64,000 nucleotides of DNA, taken from Diadema setosum. Lineage: Eukaryota; Echinodermata; Echinoidea; Diadematoida; Diadematidae. Below the pieces are notes generated by a model. It saw only the letters and a list, made by a program, of their open reading frames with translations. It had not been told where the DNA came from and made no database searches. Positions 1 to 13,600 of the stretch are shown here, piece after piece. The stretch lies in contig CM067077.1 of assembly GCA_033980235.1 (NCBI GenBank), forward strand, positions 7,372,602-7,436,601, in the 5' to 3' direction. Both the position numbers and the translations under genes were made by a program. How positions within the stretch are numbered: the stretch's first letter is position 1; each line of letters starts with the position of its first letter.

Positions 1-1706
1 GGCGGCACCAAATGGTACGCATTACTATTATTCTTCCTTTTTCCCCCTTTTTTGACTAGTCCAGGCAATGTTGGCACGGGATCTTTGAACTTTTGGTTCT
101 GTTTGTTCTAATTCGAATATGCAAGTGGTGAATCATGACCTAAGCGCCTCTTTTCATTTTTTTTTTGCTGTACTGTGTATTGATTTACTTTTAAAAAGTT
201 TAATATTGGTGGTTGTGTCCATAATTGTCAGTATCTTTACTTTGTGGGATTTGTTCTTTTTGTTCGCGTGAATTTTGATAAATCGGATACGATATTATAC
301 CCACTTCTCTTTTTGCATTCATAGTTTCTTAGGTATTTACGCGAGCGGAATGATACTCGGTGTTTTCAGCTGTAATACGGATCGGTCAATATGGGCGTGT
401 CAATAACCTTTCAATCTTTCTATTCAGCAGTTTCCTAATGTTTAGCTCCTGCAAATATTAGACTGCTTCTACTCTATTTAAGCATTATTGGTGAAGGTGC
501 TAATATGAAAGCTCTGGTTAGGTTCCATTATGTCATCTTTGGCATTAACAATGGTATGATAAGCTCCTTCTGAAAGACTCATTCAAATATGCACTAAGAA
601 AATAAATCTTTGAAAAAGAATAAGTCTTTCTATTGCGACTTTCTTAGGATTGAGTGGTGACTGGTCGCAAAAGGAACATATCGACGTTAAGTTTAGTTTT
701 CTTGTGGAAATTGTAAATTTGCACAAGAAGATATTTCATTTCATTTTCATTTATTAAGTTTTCATAAAAATTACATTTGTAACATACATCTAGAGATCAA
801 TGAAGAGGAGCAAATATTTGAAAATTCAGTACATACGGATCATGCTACGGAATGGATTGAAATCACTCTAGAAAAAACGCCACACCCAAAAAGGATATTT
901 AAGATTACAGAAAAGCAAATGCTTGTCAGGGTAGATCCCCATACAAGAAGTCAAACCGAGTGACATTCACACGCATAATACTCACTCTGGACGCACGCAA
1001 GTGCAGCTGGAAAAACATGCGTGCACACAAACACACACACAAACACACACTCACACTCACACGAGACAGACACAACAAAGAGAAAAGACCAACAAGATGT
1101 AAATTATAATGCACCATAGATTTACAATTATATCAGTGAAGTAACATGTTATTATGCGGTATAATTATACTCACCCGCGCTTACTTTCATGGCCACCGTA
1201 ATTATCAACAACGTGGGGAGATGGATGTGAATTCGTTGAAAGTTCCATGCCATTTCTGATATAAGTCTTCCGAAGTGATTTCTCCAGCTGAGTCAGAGTA
1301 TTGGTATCTAGTTACATTTTGAAGTCATAGTTTGCTGTGATGTCACAAATATGAACTGGCTTTTTGCGCACATATCTATATTTATATAGATATATGCATG
1401 AAATAAAATTACATACATACATGTACATACATACATACATACATACATATATACAGACATACATACACATACTACAATGTATGTATGCACTATAATTATA
1501 TAGTATACATTTGAATGCAAAAACATATAAAGGTAAGGTTAATTACAGGAAAATTTGATCTTTCCAACAATACTGGATTCGTCACAAAATGAGAAATATT
1601 TCTGAAGATATCATTAAACTCATCATGTATATTCCAATTATTTTCTAGGTTTTACAAGAGATTCCATCTATTGAATAGTAATCTCAGGTTGCTGAAAATT
1701 GATAAA

Positions 1707-1763
<57 letters not shown>

Positions 1764-3168
1764 ATCTAAGTTCTTCAATATTTTTTTGTCACTTTGAACC
1801 GCTTATTACGGACATGGTTTTCAGTGGGTTGAAAAAAGTTAAGTGAAATCAAGTCCATGAATCTGAATAATAAGATTCTTTCCGCTTCCTGTTATGAGGA
1901 GCTGGCTTGAATACGAATATGCCATTTCAATGAATAAATATTTATTGTCAAAATAAGAATGATATATTCATGTGTGTATTTATAAAGAAGGGGCAAATGA
2001 ACATGCCAATGCAATATCCCTTCTTCATTTATATTCATCCGTCAGCACTTCATATTCTGTTACTTCGTGCTCACCGGTGATTTGCCAAAGGTACAGCAAG
2101 CGATCACGCCTTTCGAAAGTGTGCCATTCAACAATAATGTAAAGCTGATGGTAATACGAAAATTTATTCCACCATCCCCCCCCCCCCAAAAAAAAAAAAT
2201 ACATACAAATCTTTATCATAATTACCTTTCTTCTTTTTAACGAAAACAAACATGATTTAACCTTTGAAGAAACCACTCATTTTTTTCCTCTTTCTCAACC
2301 CACACGATGATTATATAATTTGGCAAATGGCTTTGCAGAATGGACACCAAGGTCACATCCAAACTAGGCAAATCTGTGCAATTGTTGTAATGATGATTGA
2401 AAGACATTTAGAATATGTAACCATTACTAAGAGATTTAAATTTGACATTATTTATTATAGATAGTTGAACATAAGACAAGAGGAAACAAAGCAAAGCGAA
2501 ACGAACTCATATGACTTGAAAGGCTTACCTTATAGATCCACTTCAACTCTGAAGGTACTTAGAATACTAATGTCAAGCAGATACTCCAACAGTCTACTGA
2601 GGTATAAATTAAAACTTCACGGTCTCAAACAGCAAAAAGAAACGCTGGCAGAGAGACACATTCGTCGCGGCTCTATCGCTGAATTTGTAATTAAGATATC
2701 AATGTGCTCACACTTTGGAAATGTTTTAGCTACTAGGTTCTCGTCTGGATGACTGATTACCCTTCAGCCATTGTGTGCATAGCAGAACGCGCCATCCATC
2801 TCCATTTTCCCCCTTGCTCTCAACGAATATGGGTGCATACTATACGCCCATACAGCAAACACTGTTGAGCGTATCTCCTTGCAAAGGATATGAAAATGAG
2901 AGCGGTGTTTGACTATCAAAAATTTGGGAAAGGCCTTTTGTGTACTTTGGGGGTAAAGGCGTGTTTGAGAGAGACCAATATGGCAAATATTCTCGAAACT
3001 AAGAATACGCGGGGAAATGGCCACAGAAAATATGTCGGCAATGTGACAAATACGTAGGCAGTGTCTTTAAAACAAGAACAAAAAGGTCGCTCAAATGAGA
3101 TCGAGATTGGTCGAAAGTCATTAAAGTCTTATTTCAAATAACATTTCTAGCTATTGACCACATTGCGG

Positions 3169-3210
<42 letters not shown>

Positions 3211-3692
3211 TTATGGCGCAAACCAGCGCCACAATGTGACCACAGCATATTGCTATGACTGTACCGCTTTCAAATCATCTTTTTGATTTTGAATAACAGT
3301 CCTGAAAACAAGATCGAAAGAAATGTTTAACATGTCAGTACTGCCAACCATAACAGTAATCAGCTTTCAACTAACAAAGTCAATACATGTATAGGGACCG
3401 AAGATAAAGACAAACATAGACACTGGAGATAATACTGTATAAATTTGGTTAGCGGATGGTATCCACAGTAGGCCTACATGGTAGTTGTTGCTGTGTCTGT
3501 CGTATTTTTGTATAAATTATAATCATCACATAAGCATTTCTTCTTCTTTTTTCTTCATACGTAATTCCTACTTGCGATACTTACTGTTCCTTCTTTTCTC
3601 TGAAATTCACACACATCAGGTGGGATGGTGAGTATGGATGGGGGCCCACGTCATTTAGTAGGTTCTTTCCAGACGCGGGCTGCCCAACCTGA

Positions 3693-3818
3693 GGGGCATT
3701 TCATCAAGCGTTTTGGTCGGATACTTTTCTGACAAACTGTTACAAGCCACTGAAATCCTTGCACCTGATTGCTGATTGGGTGAGAGCAAATTTGTCCGAC
3801 AACTTTGAAATGCCCCCC
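3693..3818. mobile_element. Palindromic MITE, copy 1
   Basis: Ends GGGGCATTTCA...TGAAATGCCCC. The interior TGAAATCCTTGCACCTGATT is shared with the copy at 4967-5111, so both belong to one small foldback family. Confidence 0.5.
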
Positions 3819-4001
3819 TGGTGCACATGTATCAATAATGTTGATATTTGTGATTTAAACCGAATAAATAAGTAAATAAAGAGATAAATGAATAAATAAA
3901 TAGATAAATAAATAAGTAAATAGACAAATAATAATAATGATAATAATAATAATAATGATAATAATAAAAATAATAATAATACTAATACTAATAATAATGG
4001 T

Positions 4002-4041
<40 letters not shown>

Positions 4042-4966
4042 TAATAATAATAATAATAATAATAATGATAATAATAATATACATAAGCTCCAGCCTAACC
4101 ACACAGATACATAGAGACACGCAAACACACACAGACACACACTCACTGCAAAACACACAAAACTCCCACATACTAATAAAAATACACCATGTCTTTATTT
4201 GCTTTTTTTTAATAGACGGTTTCGGCATTTCTTTTGAATTTAAAGATGATACCGTACTTGTAACGTAATGGCTACGTAACAGAGGTCATCTGCCTTTTTT
4301 TTCTCTTTGTTTCAAAAGATGCATTGAATTAATTTGTTGTATTGCATGTCTTCTACATAAAATTAATCAACGAAGTATACATTCAAATGATTGTAGCTTC
4401 ATAACTATATGAGTATTCTTAACGACGATTTACATGTCAGTTTATTGTTATATACATATATGTGTTTATATATTTCAAGGAGAAAATATATAAATGAAAC
4501 GAGTAAACGAAGGAGAGGAAGCAATTTGGAATAGTGTCATAAAATCATGTTAACAAGCCACACCCATGTCTATGTGTATGTATGAAGTCGCCTAGCTGAC
4601 TGTAAATTATTTTAGAGAGCTGGTTACATTACAGTGATCGTTGTTTGCAGAGCGGAACACTTTGAGACCGAACATTGGCAGGTGGCTGTGCATGAACGAA
4701 ATCTCATGAAGAATACAGTTTCCAAATCAGCATCTTAGGTCACCCTACAAAAGTACACGATGACGAGTGCATGTGCAAACACTCACCAGGTTATAGATCT
4801 GATGCTTGAGGGAGCAAATTCCTTAAGAAGATGTGTAAATGTACAGATCGTATATAACAAATTTTGATCAAAAACAATTAACCTCTCTTCCTCTCCCTCT
4901 TTCTGTTCTTAGTCTGATGGCTAGCTTTTCAAAGGGATGGAATAGTTTTAGTTGAGAGGAACTTCA

Positions 4967-5111
4967 GGGCCCTTGTTCATAAAACATGTTATCAGAAACA
5001 AGTCACGATAGTGGTTATAAAGGTATTGAAATCCTTGCACCTGATTGGCTAAGCGCAAATTTGTCATATGTGGCAGTTGTTACTGATAACAAGTTTTATA
5101 AAACGGGACCC
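4967..5111. mobile_element. Palindromic MITE, copy 2
   Basis: Inverted ends GGGCCCTTGTTCATAAAACA and its diverged inverse at 5080-5111, with the same interior (TGAAATCCTTGCACCTGATT) as 3693-3818. Confidence 0.55.
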
Positions 5112-5129
5112 AGGTTTCGTTTCCAACCT

Positions 5130-5495
5130 TTTTGTGAGATATGAAAAAAAAAAAATCTTCCTATCAAATATTAAAAAGCACACAATTCTAAGACGAATTC
5201 AAAGATTATTCAATGAAAAATTATTCAATGAAAATTGGTTGTTAAATAGCTGAGATATCCAAAAAGCAGAGGTCCTAATAAACGGTCGGATCCATCTTTC
5301 ATTAGGACCACTTTATCTCAGCAATGATTATCTCAGGAATTAAAAAAAAAAATTATTTTCATCAAATAAACTTTGAATACCTCTTAGAAATTGTGTTCTC
5401 TTTTATATTTCATAAGCGGTTCCTAATCATCTCGCAAAAAAAGTTGAAATTTTAATCTCCTGTCTCAACCAAAAATATACCATCCATTTAACATT
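5130..5495. mobile_element. Dispersed MITE family member
   Basis: It shares AGCTGAGATATCC and the tail TCTCGCAAAAAAAGTTGAAA followed by ATATACCATCC with the copies at 21.5, 24.3 and 58.5 kb. More diverged than those. Confidence 0.4.
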
Positions 5496-6957
5496 GCAAC
5501 TGAAATAAGATATCCTGTGCAATAAGCAACATTAGTCTAAACGGACACCGGGCTCTCTCTCTCTCTCTCTCTCTCTCCCTCTTTTTCTCTCAGGTTCTTT
5601 CTTCCTATATATCTATACATCTAAAATGTGGATACATTACATGTACAGAAAGAGAGAGGATATAATATTCATATCACAAATAGATTTCTCAGACTAGTTT
5701 GCTGGTAGATGAACATATCGTTATACAAATAATTTTATCTTAAACAACACAAACTGTACCAGGACAAAGCTATTGTTCTTTCAACAATATTTTGATAGAA
5801 AAGTACTCTTTGACTAATAAAATACACGCTGGATAGGCATGTATGGAATCAGCATGGACACAATATCTTGCACACGAATATCTGGTACTTTTGTTTGATG
5901 ATGATGAGACCTACATTTAATTCGGTGCAGTATGTTTCAGACTCTGTTTTTGTTTTTTCTTTTAAAATGTGTACAAGTAAAATCTATTATATATTAGGCT
6001 ATATAGCAGTGTACACATATGTATATAAATCATCTCCTATGTGCATTTCTTTATTTAAATCAACGAAGGTCTTGAATGGAAGATTTCTATTTTTTTACTC
6101 TACATAATTATGTAGCACTATCAATGAATATTGAATACAGTGGTATACGAATACATCTCGTGGTTGGGCGGAACTCACATGGTACATGTAAATGGCTGAT
6201 GTTACGCTTTCGTTGTTTCAATATGTTACTGATAGCTATAACCTTATACCGTATTATACATAAAACATAATATCATACTATATATATTTTTATAAGAACA
6301 TCACGTGTCGTATTCATCTCTAAGTCCCACCCATATCATCAACGCTAAACTGGTAATGACACTAATATTTTGAACAATATCTTATTTGAATGATTCTATC
6401 AATAATATAGTACCAAATCGTTAAATATTTTTTTTTAATCGTTCAAAATTAAGGTATTTTATATACTTTATAATATTCGTTTTCTTTTTCTTGATGAACT
6501 CAAATAAATCGTAATACCAGTGTTAAGAAAAATCGCAAAATCTCATTTATAATACTGGCCATATCGTAGCATAGAAAATATGTTAGTTATACATGGATCG
6601 TATATATGTAATCTCTCAGAAAGGTATCAATCTTTCTTTCTTTTTTTCTTTTTTCATTTTTTAAACAGGTAATAAGCTCGTCGTATCACATGTATGACCA
6701 TATTTTTTTTCAGATATAAGTGGCATCAAAACGGAATACTGTGTAGAAATATGTTATAATAATTATACAAAATAGACAGAAAATGTACGCCTCATTCTCA
6801 TTCCTAGCCTGCTACCATCATATCTGGCCGTAGCTGCTCTCTAATTTTAAAAGAGTCTGTTGCTCTCATCGGGGTATTGAAGTTACATATTTCAGTCTAG
6901 TATGAAAGATGGAGAACTAGGTGCCTTCAACAGTATAATAATCTTGACAACATTTCG

Positions 6958-6963
6958 TTTTAT
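6958..6963 (-). terminator. Candidate polyadenylation signal of gene B
   Basis: AATAAA on the minus strand about 380 bp after the gene B stop. In AT-rich DNA this hexamer is common, so it is only a candidate. Confidence 0.3.
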
Positions 6964-7055
6964 TTTGCTAAGTTTCCATGATTATTGGAATGATACCTCG
7001 CTAACGAAGAGTGTTAATAAAAGTCACACGATCTAAATTGTGTGTAAGCGTTTGG

Positions 7056-7057
<2 letters not shown>

Positions 7058-7096
<39 letters not shown>
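7058..7096. repeat. (GT)n microsatellite
   Basis: About 39 bp of GT dinucleotide repeats in the gene B 3' flank. Confidence 0.9.
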
Positions 7097-7100
<4 letters not shown>

Positions 7101-7344
7101 TGTGCTGGACATGAAAAGGAATGCGGGTAAGAATAGCCACGTGTGCACGTCATGAGGGAAAAAACACTCCAGAATATATCGATATAAACAGTTGAAATTT
7201 ACAAACCACACATTGAAGTTGACAGCACCTGCACTGTAACATTCTCTGCTACGTGAAAAAGTTTCTTATATAACAGTATAACAGCCGGCTGACCAAGAAT
7301 TTGAGACAGAGTGAGCTTTAATGACCATGAGTGTTATGACGTCA

Positions 7345-7686
7345 TCAATGGGCCATGACATTATATGTCACATTGTTGACGTCATCATCAGCAGTGCCAT
7401 GATTATTGACTCGAAGTGGCGCCTCGCCGGGAAATGATGACATCATAGTTGGTGGTGGAGGGGGAAACCTCGCCTCGTCGAAGACTGAATCGTTCGCCTC
7501 CTCTTCGTCGTCCGTGTAATCGTCGATGAATTCGCCGTCGTGATCGGTGCTCCCGACCTGGGCACGGCTCGCCGCAGGATTCATCTCCATTTCCCCAGGA
7601 TTGTTCTGGCCGTCGTCGGAGCTCGCCCAGTAGCCGGGGTAGAAAGTGAAATCGTGCGAGTTGTAAGTCTGCCAGGGTGAAATACC
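7345..7686 (-). CDS. Gene B exon 9: cytoplasmic tail and stop
   Basis: After acceptor TTTCTTCTAG, in phase 0, it encodes GISPWQTYNSHDFTFYPGYW, an acidic cluster (DDYTDDEEEANDSVFDE), a PPPPP run that could bind SH3/WW/EVH1-type domains, and ends NVTYNVMAH before TGA. The specific partner is unknown. Confidence 0.78.
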   Translation of the reverse strand, partial: GISPWQTYNSHDFTFYPGYWASSDDGQNNPGEMEMNPAASRAQVGSTDHDGEFIDDYTDDEEEANDSVFDEARFPPPPPTMMSSFPGEAPLRVNNHGTADDDVNNVTYNVMAH

Positions 7687-10600
7687 CTAGAAGAAATTAG
7701 GAAAAGAAGGCAACAAGAGCCAATAAATTCCTTGCGTAGATTTGACTGGCCAAATTGTTTGCTGGTTATAAGCAATAAGTCGTTGGTAAAAAGATAGATA
7801 GATAGATAGATAGACAGATTGATAGATAGATAGATAGATAGACAGAATGATAGATGGAAAGACAGACAGAGAGAGGGAGGGTGTGTTTGTGTGATAGATA
7901 GATAGAAAAAGAAGGATAGGGAGTGAAACAAAAACACGAGAAAGATTGAGAGAGCACGGTTTTCTTACTTCCTCGGCCACAACTCCGTCACTGATTCTGA
8001 CCGGATTGCCGTTGATGGTGACAAGCATCTTGTCGTTGCCATGGCGGCAGGAAGAGGTGATGCAATCACCACATGCAACCAGGACGATAACCACAATCAA
8101 GAGGACAGCCACCGCGCCAATCATGCTGTATGCAACGATCTTCCACTTGTCGTCTGCGCAGACAAATTAAAAGAAGAAAAAACTTGGTTAAACTCTAGAA
8201 CTCATGATTACGCATTCAGATGCGTTCATAATGCGTTTGTTCCTTGATTGATTGTTGCACGATAAAGACAACAATGATAGTACTAACTATCTCAATAATA
8301 ATCATAGCAGTAACCAAAATGCTTTGACATTTATGCAGGGCATATAATTTCAGTCTCTACCTCAATAGACGAATTATTTTTAATATACAAGTGCATGGAT
8401 AATATATTAATATGTAGTCATATATCCTTACAAAAGAAAAGGATACAAACATATATTCTTATTATAGTCATTGTGTCTGCGCGAGCATGTCTAATTGAGA
8501 TAAGACTCTTAATATGCAAATTTATAGCATGGATTTTGAAAATTGGTTAAGAAGTGGAAAAGTAAAATTTGATTATAAGAGATAAGAGAAGAAAGAAAGT
8601 AGGCCTACATAAAATGCCGTTCATCAAGAAGAAAAATCAAGAACAAAATAATTTGACAAGACTTTGAATTGACAATCACCCTTCTCAGTTGGTTTTCCAG
8701 TTGTTACTTTGGAATCCGTCGCTGTTGTAATAACTGAAATTGTAGTTGCTGTGTCAGTGATTGCTGTTGTGTAAATGACAAAAATAAAAGAGAATAAGAC
8801 TAGTTCGTCGCTTGCCCGGAAGAAGGGAACGAGCGCGCGAATACAATGTACGCGTAAAAATAGATTTCGAGAAAAGACCTGCATGAGGTAAGATCATAAG
8901 CAATATCATAAAATTTGTAGATTATTCATTATAGCCACTTTAGCTAGTACCAAATTGGAATATTATCTGTTCACTTGTGAATTTTCAGCAGTATTGATAT
9001 TCAAATATCAAAGATATAGTCAATTGAAACTTTAAATTGCGATTTTCTCGAAATCTATTTTTACGCGTATTCGCGCGCTCGTTCCCTTCTTCCGGGCAAG
9101 CGACGAGTTATGATAAATAGAGAGAGAGAGAGAGATAACAATAAAAATAGTGTAGATGTTTAAGATGGATACAGATAAACTTAATGTCTAGTCCATTCAC
9201 ATTATCTCAATGATTACCGTCCTTGCCAACGTTGTGTCCCAATATCAGGACCGTTTTGTTAATCACAACGCTTACAACGTTTCGCATGAATAAACACTTC
9301 AAATATTATCTGTATTTGTATATTTTTGTTTCGTAGTCAACTCTACACTAGGGGGATTACATCTGTCTCACCCTTTGGCTTTCTTTGTGAACTCTCCGAC
9401 ACATTTTACACTCTATATATTTCTGGGGTTTTTGTGACAATAATCATGATATGGTGATAATATCAATAAAGTGAAAGGAATTGAATTGAGGAAAAATATC
9501 TCCTCGTTACCGTTTAACTTCTCCCTGTGATATGATTCATTTCTCTTCCTAATTATGAGTGGAGGGAGCGTTGGGAAAATTTGTCATTTTTTCCTGAGAC
9601 AATGAAAAGTCAGGGCCGGCGGAGCGTTTTCAAAAGTGGGGGGTGCCGCCACTTCCGGGTTTCATGAGCTAACAAGCAAAAAAAAAGTCTCTCCCCTTCC
9701 GCTTCCGGGTTTCTTCAGCTAACAAGCAAAAAAAAAAAAAAATAAAGAAAGCAAAAGGTCCTCAGCTTATCTCTCCCCTTTCATTCCGCGTTTCTTCAGC
9801 TGGCAAGCAAAAAAAAAAGGGGGGGGGAGGTCTTCAGTGGAAAAACATACTCTTACCGTGCTCACACTTCAAGATCTCTATCTATTTCTTTTTTAGTGCC
9901 ACTTACGCACTTCCGAGTTTTAAAAAAGTTGGGGGGGGGGGGGCAAAGTGAAGACACCTTATGTATTCCTTTGCCCCCACGGCCCCCACGGTTCCGCCGG
10001 CCATGTGAGTATTCGTAGTTGACATTTACCTGCGACAGTAACGCTTCCTCTGTCGATAGTGAACACTGTTCCGTTGGTTGACAAGGTCCCGTTATTAGTC
10101 TCCAGTTGCGCAATCGTGTAGTTCAGGACCGTCGACTCGTCGGCCTGTGACCCGCTGTCAAACGACAGTGTTATTCTTGCTACGATGCTGCCTGCTGAAA
10201 AGTTGTAGACTGAGCAGCTGGCGTAGCCGGCCAGGTCCCCGTACAAACCGTCCACCTACCGTGACAAGACAAAGTATTTTGCTATCTATTTACACTCATA
10301 ATGGATCTCGTTTATTTCAAATTATTCTAAGAGTCGAACACCGAATAGCTACTTCAGTTGCTGCTCATTGCAATCAGACCTTTTGATAATATCATACGCT
10401 TTGACAAAGCAACCTTTTCAGCAAAACGATTTGCACGTAAAATTACATATATACACATTGCAATGCGATTTCAACATGATTATCAAAAGGAAGGTGTAAA
10501 ATAAAGAATAAGCCCATCAAATAAATTATTTAGAGGCGTCGAACTCATGATAGTAGACCTAACCATGCGCGTGTGTGTGGGGTTTTTCTTTTTTTTTTTT

Positions 10601-13600
10601 CGTTGTGAAAAAAAAAAAATACCAGTGAGAATTTGTAAGCCCCTAAATTTAATAACTGAATTGTCGTTACGTGGCCGACCTATATGTGCACTGGAGTGGA
10701 ATCCAGGACTAGATACTATAGTTGTACATGGCAAAAAAGGGAAAAAATAGGCAAATCTTTGTAATCAAACGTCAAAATATGTCAGAGTATCTTGAATAAG
10801 CTAGGGGAGGAAAGTAGCTCCGTTTGCCTGTATGGACAAACATTTAAACGACCGTTTCAGCAAAGTGTGTGTCGTGTGTGTGCCTGTGTGTATGTATCTT
10901 CTATTCTGTTCTAATTCAACAATTATACATTTGGAACTCTAATAAGTTGCTATGATATTTTGCATTGTCGAGAGATAACCTATGATAACAGTGTAAAAGC
11001 GGTAACGGACCTTTTATAAGCTGAAATGAAAAGGTAATCTCTGTTCACTGAAATGAAGAAGAATTACTAGAATAGTATCACTGACAAGAAAGGACGCGAA
11101 CTAGGTTAATTTTGCATCTCTTTTGAGACTTTGAAAATATGTACAGCAATAAGCGTCGACAGTAATAATTGTTTGACAGATCAAAGCTACAGATGATATC
11201 ATCATTTCACGGGGCTTTATCTTTATTAATTGATTGTGTTATTTGAATGAGGAACAAATTTAATCAAATTGCGAAAATGCAACGGAGTATCGAATCTGCC
11301 AAAATGCGCCATGCGGTAGAGCGTCCTCTTTTGGTGGACACCGCATGCACGACCTTGCGTAAAGTACTCACAACAATGCACAGCTCGTCTTCCAGTTCTT
11401 GATATTGTATACTCTTTGGATCTGTCAGGTCGCTGGTAAATTTTGCCTCACTTCCGTTCAGCTCCGTGATTTCGTATACCGCCAAAAATGACGATGAACC
11501 TGTAAAATTTGGGCGAAAGATTGAAAAACAATCACGACAATGATTTAGTATAATTATGATTCCAAGAACAACAGAACCACAGTAGGGTGAAACGAACAGT
11601 TAATTCATCGCTATTTCCTAACATAATATCCTGCACCTACTTGACAATTGAGTGCGGAAAGTATTCAGTAGTCATACAATGCAACAACACACCTACAAAT
11701 GAATTCTTGGTACAGAGGGAGTATAAAAAAACAGATCCCATATTTGTTGTTGTATTCTATTGCTGTTTGCTTACTGTTTTGTTTTCATAGACATTCTTTC
11801 AGAAATAATAAGCAAAAAAAAAAAGAAAGAAATGTGTAACGTACTTAGGTATCGTGGTTGAATTTGATAATTTCATTTTCATTTTCATTTCATTTTATTG
11901 TTTCTGTATGGTACAATATAATCAACTCTGATCACTTTCAGAAATAAACACATGATTCATAATAATTCATGGCCGATTTTGCACATGACAGGTAATCAAA
12001 TCATTGTGACAAAGAGCGAAGACATAATGATAATTAACAAAAAAAGTCAAGGTACCATACAGGAGGATCCCCGGTAAGCCGAGCTTGATATTGGGGCCTC
12101 GTACACAAATGAATAAATAAACAGTTTCAACCAAGTAATAAGTGGCTAAGAGACGTAAAAGAGTAAGTTGCCTTCGTAAGATTTGAACAGCAGAGGAATA
12201 TAATCAAAGAACGTAATCAAAAGAGCGTGAAATACAATCTGCCACATGATCAACTGAGGCATACTTTGTACCTGCATACACCGGCTGCTGCTGGCTTCAT
12301 GTAATGTACCGGTCGGGCAATTTTCCATGAATTTTTGGAGCTTAATTTCTCATTCACCACAGATTTAACAAAACGCAAATAGTTTGCTCATGTGACTTAC
12401 CTGACGAGGTTGTGCTTGTCTGAGATACGGCAGGAGATGTAGACTTCGATTTCGTCGTTTTTGCAGCATCTGTCTTTGCGGGAACCGTCGGTTTTGTTGT
12501 CGTAATCTTCGTCGAAGGCTTCGACGTCGTGCTGATTGTGATAGATACAGGTGAAGTTATTTTGGACGGTGTTGTCGCCATGGTCGTCCTACTTGACGAC
12601 AACGACGACTCGGTCGTTGATGGCGCTGATATAGTGGTGTGGTGATTCGTGGGTTCGTCGGGTGGCGAGGTTTGTGCGAGCCCCGTTGTCTCGCTCATAA
12701 TCGTCGTTACCGTTGGACTCGTACTGCTTTGAGTAGTCCCATCGTGCCTTGTCGGTGAAGGCGATGGTGAGTTTGTAGTCCGGTTCGGATATTCAGTCGT
12801 GCTGCTACGAGTGGTCATCGCGTTGCGGCTTGTTGGAGAAGGCATTGTTTGGTCAGTTTCCGTGGCTGATGGCTCGGTGTATTGGGTTGTAATTTTTCCT
12901 TCATTTATTGAAGTAGTAGATTGCCATGATGTCGAGGAAAGTGTAGTCAACCCTGACGAGGTCGGGCTCGGTTCTTTTGTGCTCTCTACTACTGAACTAG
13001 TTTCAGTGACCGTGGTTGAGGGTATTTCAGTATCCATTTGCTCACCACGAGTAGAATAGCCTCCCATGCTGTCTGTAATAAACAGTCCATCGGTTCCAGA
13101 TGTTTGCGGACATCCGGTCTCACTGGTGACGATGGTGCTGCTGAGGAAGACTGGACTGATATTAGCTCTTGAGGATAACGTCGTAGACAATGTTTTCGCT
13201 ATGATTTCATCACTAGTGTCTGTGACAAGAACTGGTGTCGTATCAGACGTACTACCACGTGGCGAGACTACAGAAGTTGCGTGTATCTCCGATGTTGATG
13301 ACATGCTTGGAACGTCCTCGGTAGTTGACGCGAACTCAGAAGTATGACCAGTCATCGATGGAACGACTTCTGTGATAGCCGCCACTGTTCCGGAAGTTGT
13401 TTCGATAATTTCAGTGGTTAAATCTGTCACGTCAATCACGGGTAGCTCTGTCACATCTGTAGCCACTTCGGGCGTCGACAGCTCTACGCCTGATGACACT
13501 GACGTAAGACGGGAATCTGTAAGTGGCGACTCCGTTGCTAAGGTCGACTGATCACTTACCAAGTCACCTTCTGTTCCACCAGTTACTGACGACAGGGAAC

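Larger units (their letters stand above)
1..6950. other. Gene-poor region with simple repeats
   Basis: No exon with convincing domain content was seen. It holds CA-rich DNA (1020-1070), a CATA repeat (1411-1471), (GTT)n at 1707-1760, a 35-nt poly(A) at 3172-3206, TAAA/TAA repeats at 3865-4080, (CT)n near 5551-5580 and the MITEs listed separately. Confidence 0.6.

Noticed and set aside
2465..3024. Open frames of 86-95 codons near 2.5-3.0 kb on both strands
   Set aside because: No domain, signal peptide or splice structure; lengths are within chance expectation.
7014..7211. Frames made of Thr-His, Cys-Val, Tyr-Ile or Leu-Ser runs at many places (also 18316, 20839, 23558, 29003, 59236, 61447)
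   Set aside because: They are translations of GT, TA, CT or CTAT microsatellites.
12146..12328. Short minus-strand frame starting MENCPTGTLHEASSSRCMQ, ending near a GT donor
   Set aside because: It could be a small cysteine-containing exon between the mucin and SEA exons of gene B, but there is no convincing acceptor in phase 1, and gene B joins in frame without it.
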